Assembly (NCBI GenBank): GCA_022828595.1
Contig: JAKGHH010000004.1
Location: 56,074,422-56,138,421 of the forward strand
DNA from: Nelumbo lutea
Taxonomy: Eukaryota > Streptophyta > Magnoliopsida > Proteales > Nelumbonaceae
Reading direction: 5' to 3'
Length of the DNA: 64,000 bases
The notes under the pieces are model-generated. The model was not told where the DNA came from, searched no databases, and was given only the letters and a program-made list of their open reading frames with translations. A program made the translations under genes and the position numbers. This document shows positions 1 to 11,370 of the stretch, one piece after another. Positions within the stretch are counted from its first letter, which is position 1; every line of letters begins with the position of its first letter.

Positions 1-565
1 GTCTTCCCATTGTCAGCTGTGGAACTCTAAAAGCTCTAACTTTGGAATCCGAACCACTCCTAGTCTTGCAGCTAAGGATGGGGAGTGCCTGGCCTGAAGT
101 GTTGCGCGGTTGCGTAGCTTGGAAGAGAGCCAAGGTGTCGAGTTGAGCTTCTGAGTCCGTTCTGGTGGGGCCGAGGAACGACTCTAATTCTAAGTAGAAG
201 TCAAACATTGGTGCCATGGTGATGCTCGACCTTAGTGCACCAAGCTTTGGAGTTGGATCTGTGTTACAGAGTTAGGGTTTGTGTCATGCTCGGCTTTGAT
301 GTGCCGAGCTACCGAAATCAGGGCTTAGCTCGACCGTATGTCGAGGAAAGGCCTTTTACTAACGGTTGGAGGCCGAGCTCCAAAATTGAGGTTGTGATGT
401 TCGGCCACGGGGCGCTGGGCTGCGGAGACGGGTTCCTTTGGGGTTGCCCAGCTATGAAATTGAGGTCATTGCGATTCGTCCATGCCATGTCAGTCATTGC
501 CAAGGAGTCTTCTGCTCGTCGGCTGCAAAACTTAAATGAGAACCGAAGTTTCAGTTCCCGAACCA
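1..565 (-). repeat. Candidate 3' LTR portion of element 1 (weak)
   Basis: On the minus strand a purine tract, GGGGGAG, lies at about 566-574. It is followed by TGGTTCGGGAACTG, which would suit a polypurine tract followed by an LTR starting TG at 565. A similar GGAGTGGTTCGG string recurs on the minus strand near 50-60. There is no second LTR copy in the window to compare, so the call rests only on position between the antisense gene promoter and the window edge. It could equally be ordinary 3' non-coding sequence. Confidence 0.25.
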
Positions 566-753
566 CTCCCCCAGTTCTGCTGTCGAGGAGGGGGTGCTCG
601 ACTAGACTACTATACGGCCTAGACGAGGATGCCACTTCGGTTTCTGAGGCATCCCATCATACGTTATTGGTCGCGTTGATTGGTCTTCCGAGGCTTTGTC
701 AGAGGTGCTTCATCTACACTGTTGATCTCTCCTCTGTTTGTGACCCTGATGGT

Positions 754-760
754 TATAAAA
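754..760 (+). promoter_or_regulatory. TATA box of the antisense ORF of element 1
   Basis: TATAAAA on the plus strand, about 145 bases before the ATG at 900. The matching antisense ORF of element 2 also has a TATA box at a similar distance (see 53443-53453), which supports a real promoter that is independent of the LTR. Confidence 0.5.
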
Positions 761-899
761 GGGAAGACAGGGGGACCCTCTATCCTAAGTATTATTTACA
801 AGAAGGTGTTTGGCACTCAATACTCGGAAGGTTTTTAGGCAGATAGCACAACGGATAGCTCGGTGGCCTTCGCTCCTCAGTTCTTGTAAATTGTCCGAT

Positions 900-2530
900 A
901 TGTCCTTTTCATCTCATCGGTCCTCTTCCCCTTCCGGGTCCTCTAGTAGTTCCGGCTCTAGCTCTTCTCACGACTCGAACTACGAGTCTGAGGTGAGAGA
1001 TTTTGTGGCTGTCGAAATTGAGGAGGCTGAGGTTGGTCCCTCCGAGATAGAGGCGAAGCTTCCTCTATGGGCAGGTTGCCGGTTTGGCACCACACCCTGC
1101 GTCTTGGCGACCAAAGAATACCAAAAGAGGTGTCCGCTTCCTAGGGAGATGGCAACTGATGCTCAACCTGATGAACAATGCATTTATGAGCACAACTTAG
1201 AGGCTGGGCTAAGGTTCCCATTGAGCAAGGGGTTCGCCGAGGTGCTAAACTGGTATAGGGTATTGCCGGTGCAGCTAATGCCGAACTCCTTTAGGTTCTT
1301 GCTCGGTCTTATTTCCTACTATGCTGTCTACGATATTGAGTTGACACTGGGGATGGTGAACTTTATTCTCCAGCTGAAACACCACCAACACGGTTACTAT
1401 TACTTCTCCACTCGGCGGAATATTCGGTCGTTGGTCGGCGCCCCTTCCTCCGTGAAGCACTGGAAGGAGTCGTTCTTCGTGCGTATTCCCGGAGGTTCCC
1501 CTTTTCCTGCCGAGCTGCGGGAGCTGAGAACGACTCTACCGCATCCCTAATGGTCGGCGCTCACTTGGGAGTAGAGGTCAGCCCTGAGCATGATCCATGA
1601 AATCGACGTTATCACGTACACATGCACAAAGATGCTGATGCTCGTCGAGCTAATGGAGAGGGTGGCTGGTCTGTTTCCTTTATTTATTCGTTCATCGAGT
1701 TAAATTAATCTTGCTTGCCTTTTACTTACCTTGGGTATCCTGTGTTGCAGGTATAAGTATGGATAGCGAGCAAGAGATTATTCACCGGATGAAGGCACTT
1801 TGACAAAGGCAGGAGTGAGTTGATGTGCAACCAGAAGCTTGTCCCAAGATGGGAGAACGACCACATTCCACGAGCAGGGCAGATCATTGGCAAAGTAGAG
1901 TCCGATAGCGGGAGGTTGAGGAGGATGACGTTGTCTTGGTTGACCCTGAAGGGGTTCGTTGTCCCGTTGGTGCGTCGGTAACTGAGGCAGGCAACAACTC
2001 GGGTCTGCATGTGCCGAGGTGGTCAGTTCATGTGGACGACAATCTGGAGATGCCTAGGGTTCCCAAGTAGTTAATGCAGGGAATCATGACAATGTCAATA
2101 GCTCGGGAATCAATTGGGGTCGGTAGTGGAGCTCTGGAGTGTGTGCTGCTATGGTCTATGGCCCAGGTAAGTCCCCTCTTCTTATTCCTTGTGTTTCGTT
2201 CTCTTTGTTGGTATACTTATCCTGTTTGTTTGCAGAATGCTTGTGCGGCGGTTGCACTGGTTGATCATCCTCGAGACCTCCGGTCATCGTACGAACGGGA
2301 ACACTCTGAGTATTTATGGCCGAAGGCACAGTTAGCCGAGTTGCAGGCTACTGGGGAGAGATCGACCGCTCTTGAGAGGGAGGTGGCCGAGCTAATGGTA
2401 CAACTGGCCAAGTAGGCTAGCCTTGTCTAGGAGCTGAAGCGAGAGATCACCAAGCTTAAGGTGGAGCAAGACAGGTTGAGGCAGGAGGCTGCCAAGGAGG
2501 CAGTCAACCAGTACAAGGTGTCTCATCGGC
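900..2530 (+). pseudogene. Antisense accessory ORF (Transposase_28-like) of Tat element 1
   Basis: An ORF from ATG 900 to 1550 runs opposite to gag-pol of its host element. It starts with a Ser-rich stretch (about residues 2-25). A domain follows with the signature GLRFPLS, then a hydrophobic region ending in YYYFSTRR. This resembles the plant 'putative gypsy type transposon' family (Pfam Transposase_28), which is known as an extra ORF of Tat elements. Further exons follow. One ends at a clean donor at 2167 (CAG|GTAAGT). An acceptor at about 2235 (TTGCAG|AATGC) opens a coiled-coil exon rich in Glu, Leu and Lys that runs to about 2520, broken by two stops. The function of this protein family is unknown. 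I chose the ATG at 900 because it is the first after the TATA box that opens the conserved frame. Confidence 0.6.
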
Positions 2531-3053
2531 AAAGAGATTATTCACCAGATGAAGGCACTTTGACAAAGGTAGGAGTGAGTCGATGTGTAACCAGAAGCTT
2601 GTCTCGAGATAGGAGAGTGGCCACATTCTGTGGACAAGGCGGATCATCGACAAAGGAGAGTCCGACAGTGGGAGGTTGAGGAGGACGACGTTGTCCTAGT
2701 CGACCCTTAAGGGGTTCGTTGTCCCGTAGGTGCATCGGTAACTAAGGCAGGCAGCATCTCGGGTCTGCATGTGCCGAGGTGGTCGGTTCATGTGGATGAC
2801 AATCTAGAGATGTATAGGATTCCCAAATAGTTATTGCGAGGAATCATGACAATGTCAATAGCTCGTGAATCAATTAGGATCGGTAGTGGAGCCCTGGAGT
2901 GTGCGCTGCTACGGTCAGTGGCCCAGGTAAGTCCCTTCTTCTTATTCCTTGTGTTTTGTTCTCTTTCTTGGTATACTTATCATGTTTTTTGCAGAATGCT
3001 TGTGCAGCGGTTGCACTGGTTGATCATCTTCGAGACCTTCGATCATCGTACAA
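1773..3053 (+). repeat. 760-bp tandem duplication inside the antisense gene
   Basis: The string AGAGATTATTCACC begins at 1773 and again at 2533. Sequence after both starts stays alike for about 520 bases, through the intron and the start of the coiled-coil exon. Similarity stops near 3053. The second copy carries point changes but keeps the splice donor near 2927 and the acceptor near 2995, so an exon-intron-exon block has been duplicated in tandem. Confidence 0.8.
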
Positions 3054-3289
3054 ATGCTTTTGCCCATATGATGCTATACTAATGCCTTTTTCTTTTCCTA
3101 GACGAGGCATGTCTGGCCAGACTATTGTGTGTGTCGGGTTGGGCTATGCCTCGACATCTTATTGTACAATTTTCTATTGACCTTATTGTATCATTTTCTG
3201 TTGGTGGGGGTGTGGCCGGCCGGGCTACTGTGTGGGTCGGGGTAGGTTGTGCCTTGGGTGACTTCTTTGTACTTCTACGATTTTAGTTC

Positions 3290-3490
3290 GTTGGCCGAGG
3301 CATTGCCAGCCGGGCTACACCTCGACATCCCCAATTTTGTCTCGACCAAGGTATAGTTAGCCAAGGCATAGCCAGCTGGGTTATGCCTTGGCATCCCTGG
3401 TCTTGTCCTGACCGAGGTGTAGTTGGTTGAAGCATAGCCGGCCGGGTTATGCCTCGGCATCCCCGGTCTCGTGTCTATTGAGGTGTAGTT
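3290..3490 (-). repeat. 66-bp tandem repeat, about three copies, after pol
   Basis: Units begin at 3290, 3356 and 3422 (GTTGGCCGAGGCATTGCCAG and variants). On the minus strand they can be read as a repeated peptide with NPAGYA and RPGMPRHN motifs, but this is probably not coding. The block lies between integrase and the antisense ORF, the hypervariable 3' untranslated zone in Tat elements. A looser relative of the unit can be seen at 3100-3250. Confidence 0.75.
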
Positions 3491-3835
3491 GCCCAAGATC
3501 TTTTGGTTCCTGAGTTCTCAGCCATGGGATGCTCAGTTTCCGGTCTCGGGAGCCTTTGGGGCCCTTCTCAGACTACCCGGTTCCCAGCTAGCTCAGCCGT
3601 TAAGCTAGTGGTTGTGTAGAGTTCCTCGACTGCCCTCAGGCCTTGTGGGCGGGGGCATTCTTCCTCCACATTTAGGCTCAACCATTGTCAGCTGAGTTGG
3701 GTAGCTTAGCCATTCGAGGATTGGCGGAGTCAATTCGGTTGGCAGTGCGACTCAGCATGTGTGTGTGCGTCTTGGGGTCAGAGCTGTAGCTTGAAAGAAA
3801 GGAAACTTTTTTTGCTTGCAAGTCTACTAGCAAAA

Positions 3836-5060
3836 CATCCTGAGATTTCCCGAGTTCCAACTCCTCAATATTGGTCGGCCATCTAGGTCTTCGAGCTTGT
3901 AGGTGCTTGGGCCAAGGACCTTGTTGACTTTATACGACCCTTCCTAGTTCGATCTGAGCTTTCCTTCTCCAGGCACGAGTACTATGACTTTGCGGAGGAC
4001 AAGGTCGCTAGTCTTGAATTCATGTCTTTTGACTTCAGTGTCGTAGTACTTCGCCATCATTTGTTGCTGTGCTACCTTCCTCACATATGCTCGGTCCTGG
4101 GCTTCCTCGATCAGGTTTAACTCTATGCGGAGGTCCTCATGAAGGGCTCGGTTCGGAGGGTTGGGGAGCCAATCTCTATAGGAACCATAGCCTCGACTCC
4201 GTAGGTCAGGCTAAAGGGGGTCTCACCGGTGGCTGCATGCGGATTTGTCCTATATGCCCAAAGTGTGCTTGGCAGTTCCTCAGCTCACCTCCCCTAGGCC
4301 TGGTCCAATTGAGTCTTCAGGCCATGCAACAAGGTTCGGTTGGTCACCTCAGTTTGCCCATTGCTCTGAGGTTGGTGTACAGTCGTGGTCCGGTGGTCGA
4401 TCTTCACGTCGAAGTAGAGGGCTTCAAAATTTTGGTCGGTGAACTGTGTCCCATTATCTGTGATGAGGATGCGCGGAGCAAACAATACTTTGCTAGAAAA
4501 AGTTTCGGGCATTATGCACAATAATGCGTGCTAGAGCTTTAGCTTCTACCCATTTGGTGAAGTAATCTACTGCCTCTAGGAGGAACTTCTTCTGAGAAAC
4601 TGCAATGGGAAAGGGGCTGAGGATGTCCATCCCCCATTGCGTGAATGACCATGGGTTGGTGATTGGCTTCAGGGGGTTGCAGGCTGGTGGTAGAGATTAG
4701 AGTGTCACTGGCAACTGTTGCATCTTCAAACCAACTGGGCCGCATCCTTTTTCATCGTTAGCCAGAAATAACCTTGCCAGAGTGCCATGTGTGCCAATGT
4801 GCGTGCACCAGGATGGCCTCTGCAAATGCCTTCGTGGATCTCCCTGAGGGCGTGGTCTACCTTGGATGGGGAGAGGCATTTCAGGTAGGGGAGAGTATGT
4901 GAGCGGCGGTAGAGTTGACCCTAGATAAGGCAATATCGGGCTAATCTATGCTGAAGCTTCTTTGCTACTGTCCAATCTTCTAGAAGTGTGCCTTCGTAGA
5001 GGTACTGTGTTATAGGGTCCATCCAGGATGGGTCGTGCTGTATCGGGAGGACGAGGAGAG
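3836..5060 (-). pseudogene. Integrase of Tat element 1 (broken)
   Basis: Minus-strand frames show the zinc-binding region near 4880-4760 (HEGICRGHPGAR, then a Cys motif near GYFWLTMKKDA). The catalytic core is at 4521-4294, with ITDNGTQF, then HPQSNGQTE in altered form (HQPQSNGQTEV). The C-terminal part runs to about 3836, with VLRKVI, GKL and a final NLR motif. The enzyme would insert element cDNA into the chromosome. At least three frameshifts and several stops separate these parts. Confidence 0.75.
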
Positions 5061-5205
5061 TTGTCTATGTGATGCTTAGCTGGGCCTGGGTGTCCAACAA
5101 TGCTGTTTTGCCGAGGTCAGTGCTCGGGGAGATGACCAACTTGGATAGTGCATCACCGCTTATGTTCTCGGCTCGAGGAATTTGCTGGGTGTTGAAGTTC
5201 TCAAG

Positions 5206-5493
5206 TCAGTGGTTGAGCTTCTGCACCTTCTGTAGGTAACTTTCCACCGTGGGCATTCTTGTCTCAAATTGTCCGTCGGTCTTGTTGACTTCCAGCTGAG
5301 AGTCACTGAAGGCTTCTATTCTCTGAGCTCCCAGGTTTGGGGTGAGGTGTAGCCCGACAATGAAAGTCTCATACTTAGCCCCGTTGTTGGACGCTTTAAA
5401 CTCGAACCTGAGGGCATGCTCTAACACCATGTCATCCTGGCCAAGGAGAATAAGACCAGCTTTGTTGCCTTGCTGATTGGATAAGCTATCCAC
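5206..5493 (-). pseudogene. Archaeal-type second RNase H (aRNH) of Tat element 1
   Basis: A 95-residue open stretch on the minus strand contains ALRFEFKASNNGAKYE and then AFSDSQLEVNK. This is the NN(E/G)AEYEAL...SDSQLVV pattern of the extra RNase H placed between the normal RNase H and integrase in Tat elements. The usual acidic residue in the AEYEAL motif appears as AKYET, so a catalytic Glu is shifted or lost. In active elements this domain removes RNA from RNA-DNA hybrids. Confidence 0.7.
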
Positions 5494-5715
5494 GTGTATG
5501 GTCCATATTTAAGGTAGTAGGGCAGGATCCTTGGTGGTGAACGTGCATTTGGCAATGAAGTCGAATTGAGGCTGAGCTTTGATCGTAGGTTGGGGTTCAT
5601 ACTCGATGTCGAACTCACTTAACTCCATGCTTCATTTAATCAAGCAGCCAAATGCTTCCGGCCTTTGGAGGATTTGCCTAAGCAGTTGGTCGGTGAGCAC
5701 TTGAATAGTGTGGGC

Positions 5716-6716
5716 CTAAAAGTACGGTCTGAGATTTCTGGTCGAGGGGACAAAAGCCAGAGCCATTTTCTCCAAGTTGGAGTATTGGGTTTCTGCGCCG
5801 CCAAGAACTTTACTGGTATAATAAATCGGCCTTTGTACCCGGTCTTCCTCCTTGAATAGTACCGAGCTGACGATCTCATCCCCGGCTGAGAGGTAAAGCA
5901 ATAGCTCATCCCCTAGACTGGGCTTGGTGAGGAGAGGCGGTGAACTTAGGTACTGCTTTAGTTCTTGAAAGGACTGTTTACATTCTTTGGTCCATTGGAA
6001 GTCCTTCGGTTGTTTGAGGGTTTTGAAGAAGGGCAGACATCGGTCCGCGGATTTGGACATGAACCTGCTAAGGGCGGCTATTCTACCAGCGAGCCGTTGT
6101 ACATCATTGTGGGTTCGGGGAGATTGCATATCGAGGATGGCTTGTATTTTCTCTTGTTTGCCTCATTCCCCCTTTACGTCACCATGAGCCCTAGGAATTT
6201 ACCTAGGCTGACCCCGAAAGCACATTTGGTCAGGTTCAACTTCATCTTATACTTCCTGAGGGTATTGTAGACTTCCTTTAGGTCGGCAAGGTATTGCTCC
6301 GCCTTCTTGCTCTTCACCAACTTGTCGTCGACGTATGCCTCTACATTTTGGTCGAGCTGATCTTTGAACACCTCATTCACCAGTCGTTGGTAAGTGGCGC
6401 TGGCATTCTTGAGGCCAAAGGGCATGACCTTGTAGCAATACAAGCCGCGATCGGTGATAAATGTTGTTTTCTCTTGGTCATCAGGATGCATTCAGATCTG
6501 ATTGTACCCTGAGAAGGCATCCATAAAGCTCAGGAGTTCATGGCCCACTGTTGCGGTGACAAGTTGGTCGATCATTGGTAGAGGAAAGTTGTCTTTGGGG
6601 TAGGCCGTGTTTAGGTCGGTGAAGTCGATGCATATTCTCCACTTCCCGTTGGCTTTTTTCACCATAACTACCTTAGCAGCCAGTCGGGATACTTGACTCC
6701 CGAATGAAACCAACAT
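5716..6716 (-). pseudogene. Reverse transcriptase and RNase H of Tat element 1 (broken)
   Basis: From right to left on the minus strand: VKKANGKWRICIDFTDLN (6660-6600), FMDAFSGYNQI (near 6500), MPFGLKNASATYQRLVN (near 6400) and the polymerase motif YVDD (near 6330), followed by KCAFGV and GKFLG. The RT-linked RNase H lies at 6129-5716, with RFMSKSADRCLPFF and PIYYTSKVLGGAETQYS. Frame breaks lie near 6492 and 6174. The YVDD catalytic pair is intact although the gene is not. Confidence 0.85.
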
Positions 6717-7147
6717 CGATTAGCTTTTATACTTCGTCTGCAATCACTTGCCACCATTCTGTTGCGAAACTCCTCTTCCTCTGCTTGACAGGTTGGCGTT
6801 CAAATGGTGTGTAAAGACTTCGGGGTCGATCCCCAACATATCTGCTGTCGAATAGGCAAAAAATCGGCATGGTCTCTCATTAGCTGTACAAGCTCTTCTC
6901 GGAGGTGGTCATTTAAGAGAGAGCCGACCTAGACTTGTCCTCTCGGGGTCTCCTTCGTTAAGCGGTACCTGGATGAGGTCTTCCACAAGTTGGTCGCGTT
7001 GTGTCCTTACCTCATCTCGGAAGTCATAAGCTTCTATCATTAGTGTTTCTGCGGCCGACCGTGGTCCTTGGTAGGAGAGGAGGTAGCACTGCCGCGCAGT
7101 TCTTTGATCTCCACATGCTACCCCTATACCATATTCGGTGGAGAACT

Positions 7148-7486
7148 TCATAGCGAGATGAAATGTGGGAACTGCAGTTTACAAAGCATTAAGGGTTGCC
7201 TACCAAGGATGGCGTTGTACGAAGAGGGGCAACGAACCACAATGAAGTCCAGCATGATTGTCGCAGTAATGTCACTGTCTCCAATCAGTAGGGGAAGAGT
7301 TATTCTCCTAGTGGGCAGGAGGAACTCCCCAGAGAAGCCCATTAGGGGAGTGTTGACGGGGGTGATGTGCTCTTTGTCGATGCTGAGCTTTTTGAACGCG
7401 TCCTCGAAGAGTACATCGGTGGAGCCACCCGTGTCAACCAGGATCCGTCTTATCTCGAGGTTTGCCACCTCAGCCGTGATGACCAA
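7148..7486 (-). pseudogene. Retropepsin-like protease of Tat element 1
   Basis: A 112-residue open stretch holds ILVDTGGSTDVLF. This is the aspartic protease motif D-T/S-G followed by the SxDIL pattern of Ty3/gypsy proteases. TPLMGFSGE and PSSYNAILGR follow, both typical of plant Tat protease regions. The domain cleaves the polyprotein in active elements. It is open across its whole length but separated from gag and RT by stops. Confidence 0.8.
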
Positions 7487-7705
7487 GGCGTCATCATGCT
7501 AGGTCTAAACCCCCCCGGAGGTCATCGTCGGTGAATGTGAAGGTCTAGCATGCTTCTTCTTGTGCCCCCTATTGTTGATCTCGCACAGTTGTGCATACTT
7601 CTTGCGCCCCAAGATACTCTCCCCTCTCGCGGCGATTCCACCTGATATGACATGGATCACACGAATAGGGGGAGCTCGAGGTGGCGGTCAAGCATCCTCT
7701 GTGAG

Positions 7706-9110
7706 CTATTCTTCCTGTGCTGGCTTCTCACTCTTGATGAATCCACCGAGGTATCTGCGCCTGATTAGGTCTTCAATGTGGTTGCGCAGGTCGAAGCAGT
7801 TCTCCGTGTCGTGGCCATGATCTCTATGGAACTCACAATATTTGTCGTGATTCCTCTTGTTGCTTTGCTTTTCATCTTCTCGGGCCAACGAACGTAGTTA
7901 CGGTCGCGGATTTGCATCAAGACTTCAGACCGTGGCATTTTGGGTGGTGTGAAGTTCTGATAGGTTGGTGGTCTTATCTCTTATGGTCCCGGTCTAATCT
8001 ATCTGACTTTCACTCCTTAGTATCTCTCCCCCTCTTGTCGGGCCTCTCTTCCTCATCCCGTAGTTGTGTCTGCGCTTCTTCTGCATTGATATACTTCTGC
8101 ACATGGCTCATCAGCGCAACCAGGGTTTGCGAATGGTTTTTGGAGAAGGAAAAGTTGAATGGGGAAGGATAGAGGCCATGCTGGATAGCGGTGACTGCTA
8201 CCGACTGGTTTAGGTTCTTGACCTGCAGTGCTTCCTTGTTGAATCTAGCCAGGTAGTCCCTGAAGGACTCATTTTTCCTCTGTCACACCTGCATGAGGTT
8301 GGCCGAGGTTTTCCAGTGCTTTTGACTCGCTGTGAGCTAAGCACAGAACTGGGTCTCTAGCTGCTCCCATGACGCTATTGAGCGTGGAGGCAGGGAGGAA
8401 TACCATGTTAGTGTTGGACCTGTGGGAGTGGCCACTAAGGTTTTGCATATCAAGCCCTCGGAGGATCCGTGCAATATTAACTGAGTCTTTAATGCTTTGA
8501 TATGGTCGGCGGGATCAGTGTTTTCATCATACTTGTCAAGCTAGGGTGCCCGACATCTTGTGGGAGGTACCTCGTCCATAATTTCCTGGGTGAAGGGTGG
8601 CTCCTTGGCCATGGGCACGAGTGGTGGTGCGGGCTGATCTTCAGCTGGCGCCGTGCTTCTCTAGCTACGCTCTAACTCCTCTAAGCGCTGGTGGAGTTCT
8701 CGAATCTTGTCATCCCTTTGGTCCGGAGCCATAGTGTGCATTGCCCTTTCCTTGGGGCACCCTGCGCGGTCCTTCACGGAGATGGACTCGGTGATGGAGA
8801 CCACGTGAAGTGGCGTCCGTCTACCGAGCCTCTCTTTGGCTGGGATCCGCGTGGTTTGGCGCGTCCTGCTATGAGAGCAGACGGAGGGGGTCGAACTTCT
8901 TGTTGTATCCTGCTTTTCTTGGTTGGACTGCGCTATGCCCTTGTTTTCTAGGTGCACTTTGGGGTCTTTGAGATGAGGATCATCCTTCGTGCGCGTCGGT
9001 GCGTAAGAGTGGACGGTCTTGCTAGGCGATGCTGAATCATTTCGAAGATCTTGTCGATTTTTTCTTACATTGCTCGGAATTGCTCAGGATCAACCACGGC
9101 TTGGGGCTGT
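7706..9110 (-). pseudogene. Gag of Tat element 1 with zinc knuckle (broken)
   Basis: Minus-strand frames show an N-terminal region near 9110-8660 and a Retrotrans_gag domain from about 8616 to 8080. The domain starts with MAKEPPFTQEI and contains DKYDENTDPADH, then LPPRSIASWEQL and GLYPSPF. A zinc knuckle follows at about 7840-7790 (CEFHRDHGHDTENC). These are typical of plant Tat gag. Several stops and frame changes show that it cannot be expressed as one protein. Confidence 0.75.
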
Positions 9111-9190
9111 GGAATTTCTTGATGCGGAGAACTGCGATGGCAAGACTCCTGAGACGAGGATCGATTTGTTGAACGTGCGAGTGATTTGAG

Positions 9191-10596
9191 TGAGTAGATT
9201 AGCTCTCTCACGTATGAGTGATTTAAGCGTTTATCACTGCCAATCTCTCGAACCCTATAGGGTACGAATATCAAAGAAACAAAAAATGCAAGGGAGGAAG
9301 AGATTTTGTATGTGTCAAACCAAAATGGGATAAGGGTGTTTATTCTTTGAATTGATAATTGAGTCATTTGGATTGCACTTCAATTTCTATAGTCTCCATC
9401 TACTCCTCAAGCAAATATGTTGGTAAGACAATTAAAAGGATGACGATTAATTTTCCCACCAGGGGAGAGATATATCCCGCACAGAGTGACTGAGTTAGAG
9501 ATCAACAATGATCCATTGGTTACTACCTCATGTGCCTCCTAAGCAAAATCAAGCAGTGAGGATTAAGGGATATCAGTATCTATGCATCTAATGTAATTAG
9601 AAGAAGCTAGTTGAAATCTCTCAAAATTAGATGTCCTTACTAGAGAATGAAATTCTTACAATAGGAAAAGTATCCAGCATTAAGAAAAGCTCCTAAGTTG
9701 AAGAATAAGAAGACCATAAGCTTTTACTCATATTAGAGTATACACAATTTTCTATGTGCCAATGAGGGCTAATTATATGGTTAATGTTTAACACTTCGAT
9801 AACCTCATTTTTATGCTATGAGTAACATGCTTCTAATGTTATTTCTGAATTACTCATAATGTCTACTATACTATGCCATTATTTTTTCCTCTATGTGTTT
9901 TGATTGAGCTTATTTTATGAAATGGGGATAAATAACATGAAAGCCATAAGCGCCCCTACTTCTCAAAGGCATTCATTTTAAAGGGAACAAACCCAATTTC
10001 ACCCCTATTAAACAAGCAAAGAAAAATGCTTGTTTCAACCGAGTTTTTAAGCTTGACATAATATTTACAATTGGTTCTATTTCATGAGTTGACATTTTTT
10101 CTCTTCAACATGTAAATATTGTTATATGATTATCTCTTCATTATATGCTCGGAATCATTTCCATATTTAGTTTTGATGAGATTGAGTTTATCCCTTGCTC
10201 CCTTCCATTTTGTTGATGATAAAAGCAAGGAAGTTTGGTATTGATTTAAAAAATGAGTGTTGCAAGAATCAAGGAAAAGGTGCAAATGAGATGAATGCAT
10301 CTTCCCAAATTGAAAGGGAGAGTTCACCTCCTTTCTTGACATTTGCAACAATCCTTTAGACATATTTTAGTGGGAGATAAACTTAGATTTTCACCACATA
10401 TGCTTTAGGGGGAGTTTTAATTACTATCTCCATATGTGGTTCAAAGGGGAATTAAATGGAATAATCCCAAAATGAGAATGGCTTAAAGGAAAAATACTCA
10501 TTTGAATCCTCCATGTAATTAAGGGGGAGCCGAATGGTTATCTTGTGCCAAAATTGTGGCATCCAGTTGATTGCTAACCATTTAGTCATATTTGCT
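9191..10596. other. No gene seen; non-coding repeat-derived sequence
   Basis: This stretch is AT-rich with no ORF that matches a known domain. Purine runs such as GGGGGAG near 10407 and 10523 and its position before an LTR-like start at 11207 suggest it could be the 3' non-coding part of a Ty1/copia element, but I see no pol motif in it. Confidence 0.4.
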
Positions 10597-10599
10597 TAA

Positions 10600-11006
10600 G
10601 GCCCTGTTCGCTTTTCGGTAAGTTACTTTCCCGAATAAATGCAATTACCTGGGTAAGTTTTTCTTGGGAAACACTTACCCAGGTAAGTGCATTTACCCAT
10701 GTTCTTTTATTTCTCAGGTAAATAAGGCAATAACCATTTTAGCCATAGAAATCCATTATTAAAAGTGGCATTTTTGTCCCATTCAAGTGTTGACAACTTT
10801 CCCTCGATGTGGGAAAGTTATTTACCCACCTAGAAGATGGGTATCACTTTCCTGAGTAAGTGATACCTAGGAAACTAAACATTCCCTGGTCCCCACATAA
10901 GGCTGGAAAAAGAACATGTGATTCTTGGTTAATGGGAACCAAAGTCCCATTGACCAACTTTTCCTCATCTCCAAATCCAAAAAAAAAAAAAAAATAGAAC
11001 ACCCCC
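10600..11006. mobile_element. Tourist-like (PIF/Harbinger) MITE
   Basis: A 407-bp non-coding element. It starts GGCCCTGTTCGCTTTT and ends, read inward on the other strand, GGGGGTGTTCTATTTT, giving imperfect terminal inverted repeats. The trinucleotide TAA flanks both sides (10597-10599 and 11007-11009), the usual target duplication of this group. Inside it are strong hairpins, for example TTACCTGGGTAAG near 10645 paired with its complement near 10671. Confidence 0.55.
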
Positions 11007-11206
11007 TAAATGTTTATATTTATTTAAATTATCTAAGCTTATTCATTTATATCTTATGATGATGCCATTAATATGACTATTCACATGCTTATCAGTTATA
11101 CTCATTTTGTTAAAGCCATATCTAAAATGTCTTGTTAAACGATTTAATGTAATTGTGCATCTTTGAGTTGAAGTGCATATGTAACATATTTTGGGAGAGT
11201 TAAAAT

Positions 11207-11370
11207 TGTTAGACGGTGTATGCCCTTAGCTCCAATCAGATTGATGTACATAAACATCTATTTGTAAATTAACAAAGTAAATTATTGTTTCATGTTCTTA
11301 TTGGTGTGTTTTTGTGAAATACTCCTTAAATTGGACACTTATAAGGCTCATGTTAGTTTAGAATGTTCTT
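11207..11370 (+). repeat. LTR fragment related to the solo LTR at 32104
   Basis: It starts TGTTAGAC and continues TATGCCCTTAGCTCCAATCA. It tracks the first roughly 165 bases of the solo LTR at 32104, including the shared GGACACTTA and TTAGTTTAGAATGTTC strings. A purine-rich GGGAGAG lies about 12 bases before it, as a polypurine tract would. Similarity ends near 11370. Confidence 0.55.

Larger units (their letters stand above)
1..9190 (-). mobile_element. Decayed Tat-clade Ty3/gypsy retrotransposon (element 1)
   Basis: On the minus strand, broken reading frames run in the order gag, zinc knuckle, protease, reverse transcriptase, RNase H, a second archaeal-type RNase H, then integrase. This is Ty3/gypsy order. 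The second RNase H and an antisense ORF after pol point to the Tat clade. Going leftward, pol is followed by a tandem-repeat block, then by an ORF on the opposite strand with its own TATA box. Every domain has stops or frameshifts, so the copy is dead. The left end continues beyond the window or ends in a 3' LTR that I could not bound. No 5' LTR or primer-binding site is visible to the right of gag, so the 5' end is probably truncated near 9190. Confidence 0.85.

Noticed and set aside
213..235. A primer-site-like string on the plus strand (TGGTGCCATGG) near the left edge
   Set aside because: It resembles the primer site of element 2 but lies on the strand opposite to gag-pol of element 1, with no LTR end before it. 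Chance is the simpler reading.
235..846. Plus-strand ORF of 203 codons before the antisense gene
   Set aside because: It lies mostly upstream of or across the TATA box and has no domain. The conserved frame begins at 900.
3275..3496. Minus-strand ORF with a repeated peptide
   Set aside because: It follows from the 66-bp period being divisible by three. No known protein has this repeat, and the place is a 3' untranslated zone.
4069..4524. Plus-strand ORF of 151 codons
   Set aside because: It is the mirror of the integrase region on the minus strand, with no domain of its own.
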